From Mongoliitalea lutea (GTDB taxonomy: Bacteria; Bacteroidota; Bacteroidia; Cytophagales; Cyclobacteriaceae): a stretch of DNA of 64,000 bases. The notes beneath the pieces were generated by a model. It had not been told where the DNA came from, ran no database searches, and worked only from the letters and a program-made list of their open reading frames with translations. Below are positions 1 through 9,484 of this stretch, piece by piece (the first letter of the stretch is position 1; each line of letters begins with the position of its first letter). The stretch covers positions 310,650-374,649 of the forward strand of contig NZ_BMYF01000001.1 in NCBI RefSeq assembly GCF_014652135.1, in the 5' to 3' direction. The position numbers were made by a program, and so were the translations under genes.

Positions 1-1205
1 ATATTGTAATCAAAAATCGAAGCAGGCGTTGTGAGTGATGTATAGTCAAATCGAAGAATTTCCGTATCAAAGGCAGGATTGTAATTGATCCCAGCAGCAT
101 ACGCTGGTTCATCGAATGCCAAGAAATGCTCTCCCCCTCCATCCATTTGGATAATTCGAATTCTCGTCAAACCTTCCACCGTTTCTTGGGCTACCATGAA
201 GTCTTTAAAAAATTCCACTGTTTCCAAAAAGATATCCTTCCGATGTGGTAACACATCTTTCCAAGAATCCGCAGAAGGATTTTGTACAGTGCATTGACAT
301 AATTTATAATTCACTGCATCCTTATTGGTATGAATGTAAAAAAGATCACCGCCGGCATGGTCTACATCATATTGTACATTATCCTGCAGAGGCTCGATGA
401 TTGTTGGTGCAGATGGAGCATTTGCATCAATATATAAGGAATAAGAAGCATCCGTCCTACCAGAAGAAATGATGATGTAATCCTTGGATTTGGTCTTTCC
501 AATACCACAATTAAGGGTCGCATCATCTTCTTGAAAAACAAGCTCATCTTGAGACGGGTCGGTTCCTAAAAAATGTCTTTTGATCTGAAAATTCCGAAGG
601 GTCTGCTTATCCGGTATGGCGTAGTAAAAAGACTGATTATCATTGGTCCAAGCGGTTGAACTTCTGATATCCATAATTTGCTCGGGAAAAAACGCTCCGG
701 TCTCTAAATTTTTTATCTTAACCTGATAGAGATTTCTCCCCTGCGTATCCATAATGATGGCCATCACTTGGTGGTTGGGACTTACTGAAACAAAGAAATT
801 CAAAAATGCCTGATCCTTTCCTAACTCATTTCCATCGACCAAGATTTCCTCTTCCGCTTCCAAAGAGTCTTTTTTACGTGCATAAATTGGATACTCACCC
901 CCTTCTACAAATCGGGTGTAATAGAAGTAGTTATCAATTTTTGCAGGAACTGAGGAATCATCCTCTTTGACTCTAGCCCTCATTTCCTTGAACAGTTGCT
1001 CTTGAAAAGATTTCGTATGTCCCAGCATTTGTTCAAAATACGCATTCTCTTGATTCAAGTAATCGATGACTTCGGGGTTCTCTCGATCATTTAACCAATA
1101 ATAATTGTCCGTACGAACATGTCCATGTTTGGCATGAATGTCGAATGGTTTGATTGCTGCTTGTGGTGCGGGTATACTTGGGTAGATAAATTCGTTTGTT
1201 GACAT
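1..1205 (-). CDS. ptrB: Oligopeptidase B (S9A family), N-terminal part, cut by window edge
   Basis: Reading the minus strand from an ATG at 1205 gives an uninterrupted frame of 401 codons that runs off the left edge. It was found by translating the edge by hand. The protein starts MSTNEFIYPSIPAPQAAIKP and then has the features of the S9A oligopeptidase B N-terminus: a RTDNYYWLNDRENPEVIDYL segment (residues about 36-55), a KEMRARVKEDD segment and repeated beta-propeller strands (for example the GRNLYQVK and DDATLNCGIGKTKSKD regions). The family cleaves after Lys/Arg in short peptides, usually in cytoplasm or periplasm. No signal peptide is visible. The catalytic Ser-Asp-His domain lies outside the window, so activity cannot be judged. 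A terminator separates it from the upstream gene, so it is probably a single-gene unit. Confidence 0.88.
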   Translation of the reverse strand, partial: MSTNEFIYPSIPAPQAAIKPFDIHAKHGHVRTDNYYWLNDRENPEVIDYLNQENAYFEQMLGHTKSFQEQLFKEMRARVKEDDSSVPAKIDNYFYYTRFVEGGEYPIYARKKDSLEAEEEILVDGNELGKDQAFLNFFVSVSPNHQVMAIIMDTQGRNLYQVKIKNLETGAFFPEQIMDIRSSTAWTNDNQSFYYAIPDKQTLRNFQIKRHFLGTDPSQDELVFQEDDATLNCGIGKTKSKDYIIISSGRTDASYSLYIDANAPSAPTIIEPLQDNVQYDVDHAGGDLFYIHTNKDAVNYKLCQCTVQNPSADSWKDVLPHRKDIFLETVEFFKDFMVAQETVEGLTRIRIIQMDGGGEHFLAFDEPAYAAGINYNPAFDTEILRFDYTSLTTPASIFDYN

Positions 1206-1290
1206 CAGCTTTATTTAAAATGTATGAAAGCTCAAAATTACACGAAGACCCAGAATTCTCTTTGATTTTTCCTCACTTTAAAACGGAATA

Positions 1291-1318
1291 AAAAAAGCCA
1301 CCTCAACGAGATGGCCTT
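1291..1318 (-). terminator. Rho-independent terminator after the 1152-residue glycosidase-like gene
   Basis: On the minus strand, GCCATCTC and GAGGTGGC pair across a 3-nt loop with one G-U pair, followed directly by a run of seven T. It lies 23 bp beyond the stop codon at 1342. Confidence 0.8.
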
Positions 1319-1341
1319 TGGCATTAAAATAAACCCAAACA

Positions 1342-4300
1342 TTAACCTGCTACTGTAAAGTACAGCAGCTTAATTTTTCCAGTCCGATTGAATATCTCAG
1401 AGGACATCGCAGCGGACAATTTATTTCCTTCTATTTTTTCAAGAATCAGCGAATTTTCACCAATCACCTGAATCAAGTTCTTGGAACCTTTGACATATTT
1501 CACAGGAACCTGACAATACGTAAAGCCCAAACTGTCTTTTTCTAAGGGCAATACTTTAAACTCTCCGTTCAAGTCTAGGTAGGAAAACTCTTGAGGCGTT
1601 TTCAACCACTCATGAGCTGCCAAGAACGTAGGATTCAACTGAATACAACCGTCCACTACACCAACTCCCAATTCGGCCCAGCGATTCAGGATATCTTCTT
1701 TCACTTGCCCGGTCATTCCCGGCTGTTGTGCCCCTCTATGCGAAGGGGTATGACTGTAAGGATCTGTTGGAATGGCGCCATAGACAGTTGGTGTTTTATT
1801 GATCCCAATTCCTGCCCGTATTTCATAGTAATTATCAATTAGTTTTCCTCGAACCACAGGATCCATTGGTGTATCCTCCGCTAGGATTTCACTTACAGCC
1901 AACAAAAGCTTGGAAACCATGTGCCAGTAAATGCTCCCCAATCCTTCAAAGGCAAAGAAAGTACCCGATCTTCCTGTAAAGGCTTTATGATTGAACACGC
2001 TTTCATAAATCCCTTCTACTTCTTCCAAGACCTCGTCTGTCGTTGATGGGTAGTCAGCTTTGACTGCATCATAAATTGTACGGAGTGCTTTTACATTGTT
2101 AAATTCACTATTGAAGAAGCAATTACCCTGTGCATCCTGATCAATGATGCGGGTATCTCCTTTCGCAATCATTGCAGCTAACAATGGATTTTTCTGTACA
2201 GTAGTAGTCGGCACACTACTTTTTCCTAAAAAGCCTGCCAACGTTCGGTTTGGATATAGCAAATAACTATATTGATCTTCTCGGTAAATGGCACTCTTCT
2301 TCATTTGCTCCAATAGCTCTACAGCTTCAGAAGCTTCCAAATAACCGGAAGAAAGAATACTTACCTGTCCTTCCAACATCTCATATAGATAATCTACCTG
2401 AATTGCACCTTTTTTGCAATCAATCAAATTGTATGCATGATAAAGCCCATCCTCTCGCTTGTTGTGCTCAATGGATTTGCGAAGATATTCTTTGGTAAGC
2501 TTCAGGATTGCTACTAATTGGTCCGTAGAAACACTTGATTTTTTCTCTGACAATCCTGCATAAGTTTGCTCCCGATAGCGCTCAGACAGCAATCCCAATG
2601 CTTTCACAAAAGCATACCGTGTATTGGCATCAAAACCTTGGTTAAGTTGTCCCTCATGTGATTTTAAGACTTCGTACATTCCCTGCATCCAAGCTTCTAC
2701 TTCCTCATGGAATTGAATCTCCCCACTTAATTCTTCTTGAATCCAAGTTTCCATAAACTTGGTAAATCGGTACATATAGTACAAAGTTACCATGGATGTT
2801 CCATTGCCAACCAAGGCATTATTGGCATCGTTCCACTCGGGACGCTGCGTATTCATCCAAATACCTGCATCTGGCACTAGGTTACCCAATTTGGTTAACC
2901 AAGGAATGAAGAGCTTTTCCAAGAAACTACTTTTCAGGATAGTCCCGTTTTTCGCAGGAACTAGTTTTCCATCTCCACCCATACTTGCAAAGCGTTGCTG
3001 TATGCGATGCTCTAATGCTTCGTCAAAAATTACCGTATCCTGAGAATCTTTAACAATTTCCTCAAATGATCGAATGCGGTAAGGCACGTTTGCAAAGACA
3101 AACCATTCTTTTGGTGCTAACTCTTTAAAGGATAAAACTTGATGTTTTTTGGCTAGCTCCAAAAGTTTCAAAAGATAAATTATTTGGTGATCTCCCCAGT
3201 ACCCAATGTAAGACCATGGATCATCTGGCTCAATCACTTCCCAATCTACCCCATTACAGGAAATCCGGTAAGGATTGTATCCATCCATCGTGGATGCATT
3301 CAAAAACTTACAAATCATCCCTTCCAAAAACTGTGGAAACGAGACTGCCAAGGCCTCCCAGTTTTGGAAAATATCTCTCCAGTTACCGGCATAAGCCCTA
3401 CGCTTGGAACCATCCGGATTTTTCAAGTCAATGCTAAACTTATTCCATGGCCTACTTGGGTCCCCATGCCTTCTACTAAAGCTTAATGGCAAATACTCCA
3501 TGCAAACCCGGATCAAATCAGAGGAACCAATAGCCTTTGCTTTGGATATCAAGGCCTGATAATTCTCTCGTGCTACTAAAGAATCAAAAAATGCAGCATG
3601 ATCCTGCATTAAAGGTTTGTTGATTTCTTTGACATAATGCAAGAAATCCTGCTTATCTACGGAATAGTCATCTTCAAAAATCCCCCCACGCATGACGTTA
3701 AACAAGACATTGGAGTAGTGTCGGCTAACAGATGCCTGATCTGCCGTCAGCTGCAAGCCATCAGATTTTGCTACAATTTTCTTAAGCTCCTCAGTTCCTT
3801 TGGCCAAGTCTGCATGCAAGATCGGTAAGATTAAATCTTTGGCTTTCGTCAGCTCAGCGATCAAATTATGAACCTGAGCTGGAGTTTGGTCAATATCCAA
3901 GCAGAAGAACCATTCCTTTTTCTCTTGGGAAGCTAAACCCAACGAGGCTTTGATTCCATAAGAGCCAATAGTTCCTTTGATATCTTTTTCAGTTTCAATG
4001 GATTTTCCTATTGCAAATGCATGGGTCTGTAAAGAAGACAAGAACACCGCATCAGCAACTATACCCGTGTGCCAAGCAACAGTTGCTTTTAAGGCTTCAC
4101 TTGGTTCAGCTCTATCCACAATTAAGGAACTCAATGCAAATACACCTAGTCCTGTGCCTTCATGCAATTCATTGCGTTTGTAGGCATTCCCTAGATTACT
4201 GCGTTGTTGCTGCAAGGCAGAAGATATACCAAATGGCATCAAATCCTGCACAAGGTCCATCACTTCAAGGGTAATTTCTTTATCAGTAAGATTAAGTAGC

Positions 4301-4800
4301 TGACTCTTTTTTACAAAACCGTACTTAGAAGAAAACTGCCAGGTATAGGTAAAGCTCAAACCTAGATCATGATTGATTTCTTCAAAAACAACTTCATTTC
4401 CCCATTGACTTTTATACAGATTCTGCTCCAATGCATATACTCCAGCATAGTCTTTAGAAAATGGCTTCCATAAGATTAACTCTTCACCTGCATGGACACG
4501 AATTAAGGTCAATGAACCTACTTTTCCCTCAGCTTCTAAAATTTTATCATCCGTGCTGTATGGAAAAAGCGCATGCTCTTCATTTTTTCTACCGGCTGTT
4601 AAGGCGCCATTAGATCCGATAAACATCCAATGCTCATCATGACTTACAATGGACATAAAGAAAGGGTCCATTCGATTGACATGACCAACTTTATAGTACA
4701 ATTCACCATTTCTTTTTACGAAGGAACCGGTGACTTCTTGATCTGAAAAATTCAGCGATGAACTTCCAATTTTTACCCGGTGGGTTTGAGGTTTGGTCAT
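1342..4800 (-). CDS. Large cellobiose-phosphorylase-like (GH94/GH36-like) protein
   Basis: 1152 residues without signal peptide or membrane segment, so cytoplasmic. The N-terminal half reads as a beta-sandwich domain: HVNRMDPFFMSIVSHDEHWM near residue 40, and a segment TYTWQFSSKYGFVKKSQLLN near 150 typical of GH94/GH36 supersandwich domains. The second half is helix-rich like an (alpha/alpha)6 barrel, with NWRDIFQNWEALAVSFPQF (about residues 480-500), the strongly patterned SYIGYWGDHQIIYLLKLLEL near 530, and WMNTQRPEWNDANNALVGN near 660. This order and the W-x-D-H motif fit the COG3459 cellobiose-phosphorylase-like group, which splits or transfers glycosyl units. I cannot assign substrate or the phosphate-binding residues, and it is longer than classic cellobiose phosphorylases (about 800). 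It could equally be a glycosidase. No other carbohydrate gene adjoins it. Confidence 0.55.
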   Translation of the reverse strand: MTKPQTHRVKIGSSSLNFSDQEVTGSFVKRNGELYYKVGHVNRMDPFFMSIVSHDEHWMFIGSNGALTAGRKNEEHALFPYSTDDKILEAEGKVGSLTLIRVHAGEELILWKPFSKDYAGVYALEQNLYKSQWGNEVVFEEINHDLGLSFTYTWQFSSKYGFVKKSQLLNLTDKEITLEVMDLVQDLMPFGISSALQQQRSNLGNAYKRNELHEGTGLGVFALSSLIVDRAEPSEALKATVAWHTGIVADAVFLSSLQTHAFAIGKSIETEKDIKGTIGSYGIKASLGLASQEKKEWFFCLDIDQTPAQVHNLIAELTKAKDLILPILHADLAKGTEELKKIVAKSDGLQLTADQASVSRHYSNVLFNVMRGGIFEDDYSVDKQDFLHYVKEINKPLMQDHAAFFDSLVARENYQALISKAKAIGSSDLIRVCMEYLPLSFSRRHGDPSRPWNKFSIDLKNPDGSKRRAYAGNWRDIFQNWEALAVSFPQFLEGMICKFLNASTMDGYNPYRISCNGVDWEVIEPDDPWSYIGYWGDHQIIYLLKLLELAKKHQVLSFKELAPKEWFVFANVPYRIRSFEEIVKDSQDTVIFDEALEHRIQQRFASMGGDGKLVPAKNGTILKSSFLEKLFIPWLTKLGNLVPDAGIWMNTQRPEWNDANNALVGNGTSMVTLYYMYRFTKFMETWIQEELSGEIQFHEEVEAWMQGMYEVLKSHEGQLNQGFDANTRYAFVKALGLLSERYREQTYAGLSEKKSSVSTDQLVAILKLTKEYLRKSIEHNKREDGLYHAYNLIDCKKGAIQVDYLYEMLEGQVSILSSGYLEASEAVELLEQMKKSAIYREDQYSYLLYPNRTLAGFLGKSSVPTTTVQKNPLLAAMIAKGDTRIIDQDAQGNCFFNSEFNNVKALRTIYDAVKADYPSTTDEVLEEVEGIYESVFNHKAFTGRSGTFFAFEGLGSIYWHMVSKLLLAVSEILAEDTPMDPVVRGKLIDNYYEIRAGIGINKTPTVYGAIPTDPYSHTPSHRGAQQPGMTGQVKEDILNRWAELGVGVVDGCIQLNPTFLAAHEWLKTPQEFSYLDLNGEFKVLPLEKDSLGFTYCQVPVKYVKGSKNLIQVIGENSLILEKIEGNKLSAAMSSEIFNRTGKIKLLYFTVAG

Positions 4801-5322
4801 ACGTAGTTTGGGTTGTATTAAATTATTGGGTTGATTTATTCAAAAATCGAAAATCAAAGCAAGTGATAATTCATAGGAAGGACTAATTTACTGATACATC
4901 ATTACTACATCAAAGCGATGAAAATCATTTCTCAAAAACTATACAGACTCACATAAACTTACTAATATTCAGTAGTTAATGATTTTTTCGAGATTTTCTA
5001 GATCTCAGAAAGAATTCATCTTTGCCTTTTTCAATACCTACTTCAGAAATTCGTTAGAGACAATCTTTTCGAGTAAATCCAATCTCGATAATTGTCAAGA
5101 AAAATCCCAAAATTCAGCCCAAAAAATTAAAACAATATACCAATATTAAAAATCAGATCATACAAATCGCAATTATTGCAATCTCACAAAAAAACAAACC
5201 CACTTTTCAACTTTTATCAACAAAACCAGACATTCACTGCTTATATTTTAACCACTAATCACAAATAATAATCATTTTTAAATTTTTTTGGTTTATTTTT
5301 AAACCATTAAACCACTAATCAT
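4801..5322. other. 522-bp divergent intergenic region
   Basis: Very AT-rich spacer between the divergent genes at 4800 (minus) and 5323 (plus). It must hold both promoters. A short direct repeat (AACCACTAATCA) occurs near 5250 and again just before the start at 5323. No RNA gene, riboswitch-like fold or open frame was found. Confidence 0.5.
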
Positions 5323-6486
5323 ATGAAAAATTTATCCAGAAGGGCTTGGTTAAGAACCAGCGCATTCGGTTTGGGCGGAATTTCTGCTCTTTCTAGTCTT
5401 CCTTTACACGGCAGCACCAACCTTACAAACAGTAGCTATAAAAGTTTGGTACTAGAACTTCCTTTCATGGAGAATTTCAAAATTCCTATGCGGGCAAGGC
5501 TTTTGGCGAACGAAAATCCGTTTGGTCCTTCTCCAAAAGCGCAAAAAGCCATCATGGAGTCCATCAGTCAAGGAAATCGTTATGGACATTCCGATGCACA
5601 GTATTTGATAGAGATGATTGCCGAAAAAGAAGGGGTCAAACCTGCAAATATTATGTTAGGGCCTGGCTCTACAGATTTATTGGAAAAAACTGCCATTGCG
5701 CTCTGCAGACATGGAGGAAATGTAATTTCAGCAGATCCATCTTACCTCTCACTTGTCAATACAGCCAAGGCAGTGGGTGCAAATTGGAAAGCCGTCCCCT
5801 TAACAGCCGATCAAAGCCACGACTTGACAAGTATAGCCCAAGCCATTGATTCCAACACAAAACTAGTCTATATCTGCAACCCCAATAACCCTATGGGATC
5901 GGTTACAGATTTTGAAGCAGTAAAAACATTTTGTAAAGCAAATGCCACCAAGGCTCCAATTTTTGTAGATGAAGCATACTTGGAGTTTTTAGATAATCCG
6001 CAAGAAAAAAGTGCTGTAAACTTAGTGGCTGAGGGTCATGACGTCATTGTAGCGCGAACATTCTCCAAAATCCATGGAATGGCAGGCCTGCGTATCGGGT
6101 ATATGGTAGCTACGGAGGAGCGCGTCAAATCAGTTTCCGACATGGTTAGAAGCACCATGGGGCTTTGCATTACCTCATTGAAGGGAGCGATTGCAAGCTT
6201 TCAGGACGAAGGCTTTATTGCTGAATGTAGAGCGTTGAATAAAGCTTCCAGAGAATTTACATCCGAGCAAATCCATCAGTTAGGATACCAGGAAATCCCA
6301 TCCCATACCAGCTTTATGATCTTCCCTATCCGTTCAAAAGCGGAAACATTCTCCAAAACCATGGTTGAACAAGGTGTTGGCATTCGTATGTACGCCATCG
6401 ACAACAAACCTTGGTGTAGGGTGAGTATGGGAACCATGGAAGAAATGAATTACTTCATAGAAGCACTAAAAATCACAGAAGGCTAA
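5323..6486 (+). CDS. Tat-exported histidinol-phosphate aminotransferase-like PLP enzyme
   Basis: 387 residues. The N-terminus MKNLSRRAWLRTSAFGLGG is a twin-arginine signal (SRRAWLR), followed by a hydrophobic stretch and a likely cleavage site near residue 30. The rest is a fold-type I aminotransferase of the HisC/class I-II group: an ANENPFGPSPKA N-terminal motif, GPGSTDLLEKTA (about 110-121), CNPNNPMGS (about 185), DEAYLEF (about 213-219), the PLP Schiff-base lysine K249 in ARTFSKIHGMAGLRIGY, and a C-terminal RVSMG arginine that normally binds the substrate carboxylate. HisC homologues transaminate imidazole-acetol phosphate or aromatic amino acids in the cytoplasm. Export in folded, PLP-loaded form is consistent with Tat. 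The substrate is unknown. There are no his genes nearby. The next gene, 57 bp downstream, encodes an AEC permease, suggesting linked metabolism and transport. Confidence 0.82.
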   Translation: MKNLSRRAWLRTSAFGLGGISALSSLPLHGSTNLTNSSYKSLVLELPFMENFKIPMRARLLANENPFGPSPKAQKAIMESISQGNRYGHSDAQYLIEMIAEKEGVKPANIMLGPGSTDLLEKTAIALCRHGGNVISADPSYLSLVNTAKAVGANWKAVPLTADQSHDLTSIAQAIDSNTKLVYICNPNNPMGSVTDFEAVKTFCKANATKAPIFVDEAYLEFLDNPQEKSAVNLVAEGHDVIVARTFSKIHGMAGLRIGYMVATEERVKSVSDMVRSTMGLCITSLKGAIASFQDEGFIAECRALNKASREFTSEQIHQLGYQEIPSHTSFMIFPIRSKAETFSKTMVEQGVGIRMYAIDNKPWCRVSMGTMEEMNYFIEALKITEG

Positions 6487-6543
6487 ATTAAGCCAAACCC
6501 AAAATAACCTTTTGAATTGATTTACCATTAACTATCACATTGT

Positions 6544-7656
6544 ATGAATCCGGCAGTTCAAAAGACGCTAGCTTTTCTATTACTTCTGTTTATTGGCTTC
6601 TTGCTACGTAGTAAGTTTCAATCATCGGAACACCAAAAAGGTTTAAAAACCATCATCCTGACCATTGCGCTTCCTGCAATCATATTCGTAGCTTTACTAA
6701 AAGCTGAAATTTCCCAAGAGCTCTTATGGCTGCCTATTATCGCTTTGGCTTTCAACTTTGTTCTGTTTTTTGGGCTACAATTTATTCTTCCGATCTATGG
6801 TATAGAAAAAAACACAGCCACTTACAGAACCTATCTCCTACTCTTTCCATCGCTTGCTCCAGGTCTTTCTTGTTTTCCATTCTTAATAGAATATTTGGGA
6901 GACGATGCATTAGCTTGGGGAGCGCTCGCAGATATCGGGAATAAGTTTTTTGTCTTGATTTTTGCCTACATGCTAGCGATCCATTGGTTCTTCAATATCC
7001 ATCCTTCGGTGGACGGCAATGGTAAAGGAAAAATAAAGTCTTTATTGGTTAGCCTAGTAAATGAACCTATTAATATGGTGATAGTGATAGCCCTGGTTTT
7101 ATTGGCCTTTGGCATCCGTATGGAAAACTTACCTCCATTTTTATCCAGCTCAATCACGAGTTTAAGTAATCTGATGACTCCTTTGGTATTGATGTACATT
7201 GGAATAGCTGTTGTATTCAATTGGGCTCAGATTAAAAAGATATTCAACCTATTATTGCTCCGTTCGGGATTGACATTTTTGCTCAGTGGTCTCCTGATTT
7301 CTTTTGTACCCGGACTTTCCCCTATGGCAATATTGGTCATGGTTGTTTTCCCTCAAAGCGCTATAAGCTTTTGGCCTTATGCACACATGTCCGCCATCCA
7401 AGCAATGGAACAGGTAACTCCCCAGCCACAGAAAAAAACCTTTGACCTAGCACTTGGAATTAACATTTTGGCACTATCTCTTCCCTTTGCAACGGCCATT
7501 ATGCTTTTGGTCTTTTCCTTTGGAGAAACCTTTACTTCTCCTACGCTACTTTTAAGTTTAGGATTAGGAATGATTTCCATCAGTGCCATCAAACCTACCT
7601 ATCTAAAAATCAATGATTGGTTATTAAATTCTATGCTGAAAAAAGAGCAGGGTTGA
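6544..7656 (+). CDS. AEC family permease (auxin efflux carrier-like)
   Basis: 370 residues, almost entirely hydrophobic, with about ten membrane segments in two halves separated by a polar loop near residues 155-170. The pattern matches AEC/PF03547 permeases: an N-terminal helix followed by KTIILTIALPAIIFVALLKAE, and a second half starting PINMVIVIALVLLAFGIRM with TPLVLMYIGIAVVF. Members export or exchange small organic acids such as malate or malonate; no substrate can be read from the sequence. It follows the Tat-exported aminotransferase in the same direction with a 57-bp gap and probably shares its transcript. Confidence 0.78.
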   Translation: MNPAVQKTLAFLLLLFIGFLLRSKFQSSEHQKGLKTIILTIALPAIIFVALLKAEISQELLWLPIIALAFNFVLFFGLQFILPIYGIEKNTATYRTYLLLFPSLAPGLSCFPFLIEYLGDDALAWGALADIGNKFFVLIFAYMLAIHWFFNIHPSVDGNGKGKIKSLLVSLVNEPINMVIVIALVLLAFGIRMENLPPFLSSSITSLSNLMTPLVLMYIGIAVVFNWAQIKKIFNLLLLRSGLTFLLSGLLISFVPGLSPMAILVMVVFPQSAISFWPYAHMSAIQAMEQVTPQPQKKTFDLALGINILALSLPFATAIMLLVFSFGETFTSPTLLLSLGLGMISISAIKPTYLKINDWLLNSMLKKEQG

Positions 7657-7713
7657 TCACTACCATTTATTAAGTTGGCATACATATTGACATATAATCA
7701 ACAAAGTATAACC

Positions 7714-8070
7714 ATGTCAATAATTCAAAAATCTTACCCAAGCTTTGTCTTTATCGCCATTTTGGCGTTGAAGCTGTGGAGTGGTTTGTTGCTTGTTGAC
7801 ACCTCTCAGAAGAGTAAGGAAGGAGTAGCTCAAAATCAACTTACTCAAGAGACATCCTATCAAGAGTATGTAGTTTTATTTACTTCCGGCTTAGGAAATA
7901 ATGGCTATAACCTAACACCTGATTGGTCTTGGGGTAATGAGTGGGCAAACTTTTTGCAAAGACTGGATTGGATGGAGCTTTCTGAAGAAGTTGCATTCAA
8001 ACTTTTAGAACAGACGCCAAGACAATTCGGTATTCGGGAGATAATCTTTCCTTTTCATTTTTTTTGGTAA
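7714..8070 (+). CDS. Hypothetical membrane-anchored small protein
   Basis: 118 residues from the ATG at 7714. An upstream in-frame TTG at 7675 is less likely because the hydrophobic N-terminus (SFVFIAILALKLWSGLLLV, about residues 9-27) is well placed for the ATG. The remainder is soluble, with an aromatic segment NLTPDWSWGNEWANFLQRLDW. I recognise no family. It looks like a signal-anchored envelope protein. It lies 57 bp after the permease stop and may be co-transcribed. Confidence 0.45.
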   Translation: MSIIQKSYPSFVFIAILALKLWSGLLLVDTSQKSKEGVAQNQLTQETSYQEYVVLFTSGLGNNGYNLTPDWSWGNEWANFLQRLDWMELSEEVAFKLLEQTPRQFGIREIIFPFHFFW

Positions 8071-8211
8071 TTCAAACTTTTTCTAAAGCTGATTAAAAAA
8101 ACAAAATTTATCAGCTCACAACTTCACATCATACAAAGAATGAATGGAAAGCCTTCGCTTTTCCTTTGGCATGACCATTCTATTAATTCCCAAATTTTAA
8201 ATACAACAATC

Positions 8212-8721
8212 ATGTTTGACATAGATTTAACAACACTTGCTATCTCAATAGTTGGAATAGTAGCATTTATAGCTCCTTTTTTGATCAAGCATCAAGGCAA
8301 TAAAAAAACAACACTCAAAATCCGCCAACAATTGAATGAAAAGTTGCTAGAAAATCAACTATCTGTTCAAGAAGAAGAAATTTGGAGAGATCGCTATTTC
8401 TTAGGCTTGGATAAAAGCAAAAACAAACTAATTTACGTCCAAGACATCTCAAAGATGACGCTTCGGATCATTGATCTTGAAAAAATATTCTCTGTTTCGA
8501 TTCATGAAACTTCGCATCATGTGGGTGATAAAAAAAACGGGAGAAATATCATTGATAGTATCCATCTGAGCATACAATCCAAGGATACTTCCAAAACACT
8601 TACACTGGAAGTCTTCAATTCGGATTATTTCTCTGATCTTTTCGGCGAACCAGTGTTTGCTAAGCGCTGGAAAGAAATTATCGAAAAGCAGCTAAAAAAA
8701 GCTGAATTGGTTAACTCTTGA
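8212..8721 (+). CDS. Hypothetical protein with one N-terminal membrane helix
   Basis: 169 residues from the ATG at 8212 (MFDIDLTTLAISIVGIVAFI). The frame is open from 8140, but those 24 extra codons are polar and unlike the rest. There is one membrane helix (about residues 7-27), then a charged region KHQGNKKTTLKIRQQLNEKL and a soluble domain with ENQLSVQEEEIWRDRYFLGLDKSKN, which looks like a cytoplasmic sensor or PH-like domain. Not recognised. It converges on the S24 repressor gene, the two 3' ends overlapping by 11 bp. Confidence 0.5.
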   Translation: MFDIDLTTLAISIVGIVAFIAPFLIKHQGNKKTTLKIRQQLNEKLLENQLSVQEEEIWRDRYFLGLDKSKNKLIYVQDISKMTLRIIDLEKIFSVSIHETSHHVGDKKNGRNIIDSIHLSIQSKDTSKTLTLEVFNSDYFSDLFGEPVFAKRWKEIIEKQLKKAELVNS

Positions 8722-9481
8722 GCTTCAGGATTTCGGACTTTAAGTCAAGAATCATCTTAGAAATGTCCTCTAGACTTGCAGGCTGAGCCTTATCTTTTGG
8801 ACTTGGGAAGTCAGTGCTGATATAGGCTTTGGCTTCCCAAATTTCCAATACATCTTCTCCTTTTACCTCGTAAGGCTTGTAGTGGTCATTATCTGATACA
8901 AGAAATAACTTCCCATTTTCTTCCAAATAATTAAACACCCGCTTGTAAACCACCCCTTCGGTAATTGTCACCAACACATATGTTTTCCCACTTTTGATTT
9001 CATGCAACTGCTCCACATAACTGCCAATCACAACTGTGCCTGGCACTAATGGCAGCATGCTGTCCCCACTCAGTTCAAATGCACGGTAAGTCACATGATT
9101 CGAGAGATTTGGCAGGGAGAACTGTGGTAAATTTTCTACAAATTCTGGATCGGCAAAACCATTTAAATATCCAGCAGACGCCTTTTGAGGGACCATTGGG
9201 ATCTGCTCGCGGTCTTCCCTATCCACTGTTATAGCCAATACTTTTATTTGCTTGGATTGCTGCACCTTTCTTCCCAAGGCGGGAATATCATGATATAATA
9301 ATTCATCCACAGAAGTTTGAAACAATTCTGCGATCAGGCCAAGTGTAGACAATTTAGGTTCTGAGCGGCCGTCTTCATAAGCAGAAATCATCGTCCGTTG
9401 AAGACCTAATTTTTCCGCCAATTCTGCTTGGGTCATCTGAACAGAGGATCGTAAGAATTTGAGATTTTTTGAAAGTAGCAT
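8711..9481 (-). CDS. LexA-like repressor: XRE helix-turn-helix plus S24 autopeptidase
   Basis: 256 residues. Residues 5-60 form a Cro/CI-type helix-turn-helix (MTQAELAEKLGLQRTMISAY, then EDGRSEPKLSTLGLIAELF). Residues about 100-215 form an S24 peptidase domain with the catalytic Ser141 in SGDSMLP and Lys180 in VVYKRV, spaced 39 apart as in LexA/UmuD/CI. An Ala103-Gly104 bond lies 37 residues before the serine, matching the usual self-cleavage site. The family represses its own and damage-response genes until RecA-stimulated self-cleavage. The C-terminal tail (about 215-256) is helical and ends KSEILKLKS. An 85-residue gene precedes it with a 3-bp gap. The palindromes at 9778-9840, just upstream of that gene, are the obvious operator candidates. 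Whether it is the SOS LexA or a specialised repressor cannot be decided here. Confidence 0.85.
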   Translation of the reverse strand: MLLSKNLKFLRSSVQMTQAELAEKLGLQRTMISAYEDGRSEPKLSTLGLIAELFQTSVDELLYHDIPALGRKVQQSKQIKVLAITVDREDREQIPMVPQKASAGYLNGFADPEFVENLPQFSLPNLSNHVTYRAFELSGDSMLPLVPGTVVIGSYVEQLHEIKSGKTYVLVTITEGVVYKRVFNYLEENGKLFLVSDNDHYKPYEVKGEDVLEIWEAKAYISTDFPSPKDKAQPASLEDISKMILDLKSEILKLKS

Positions 9482-9484
9482 AGA

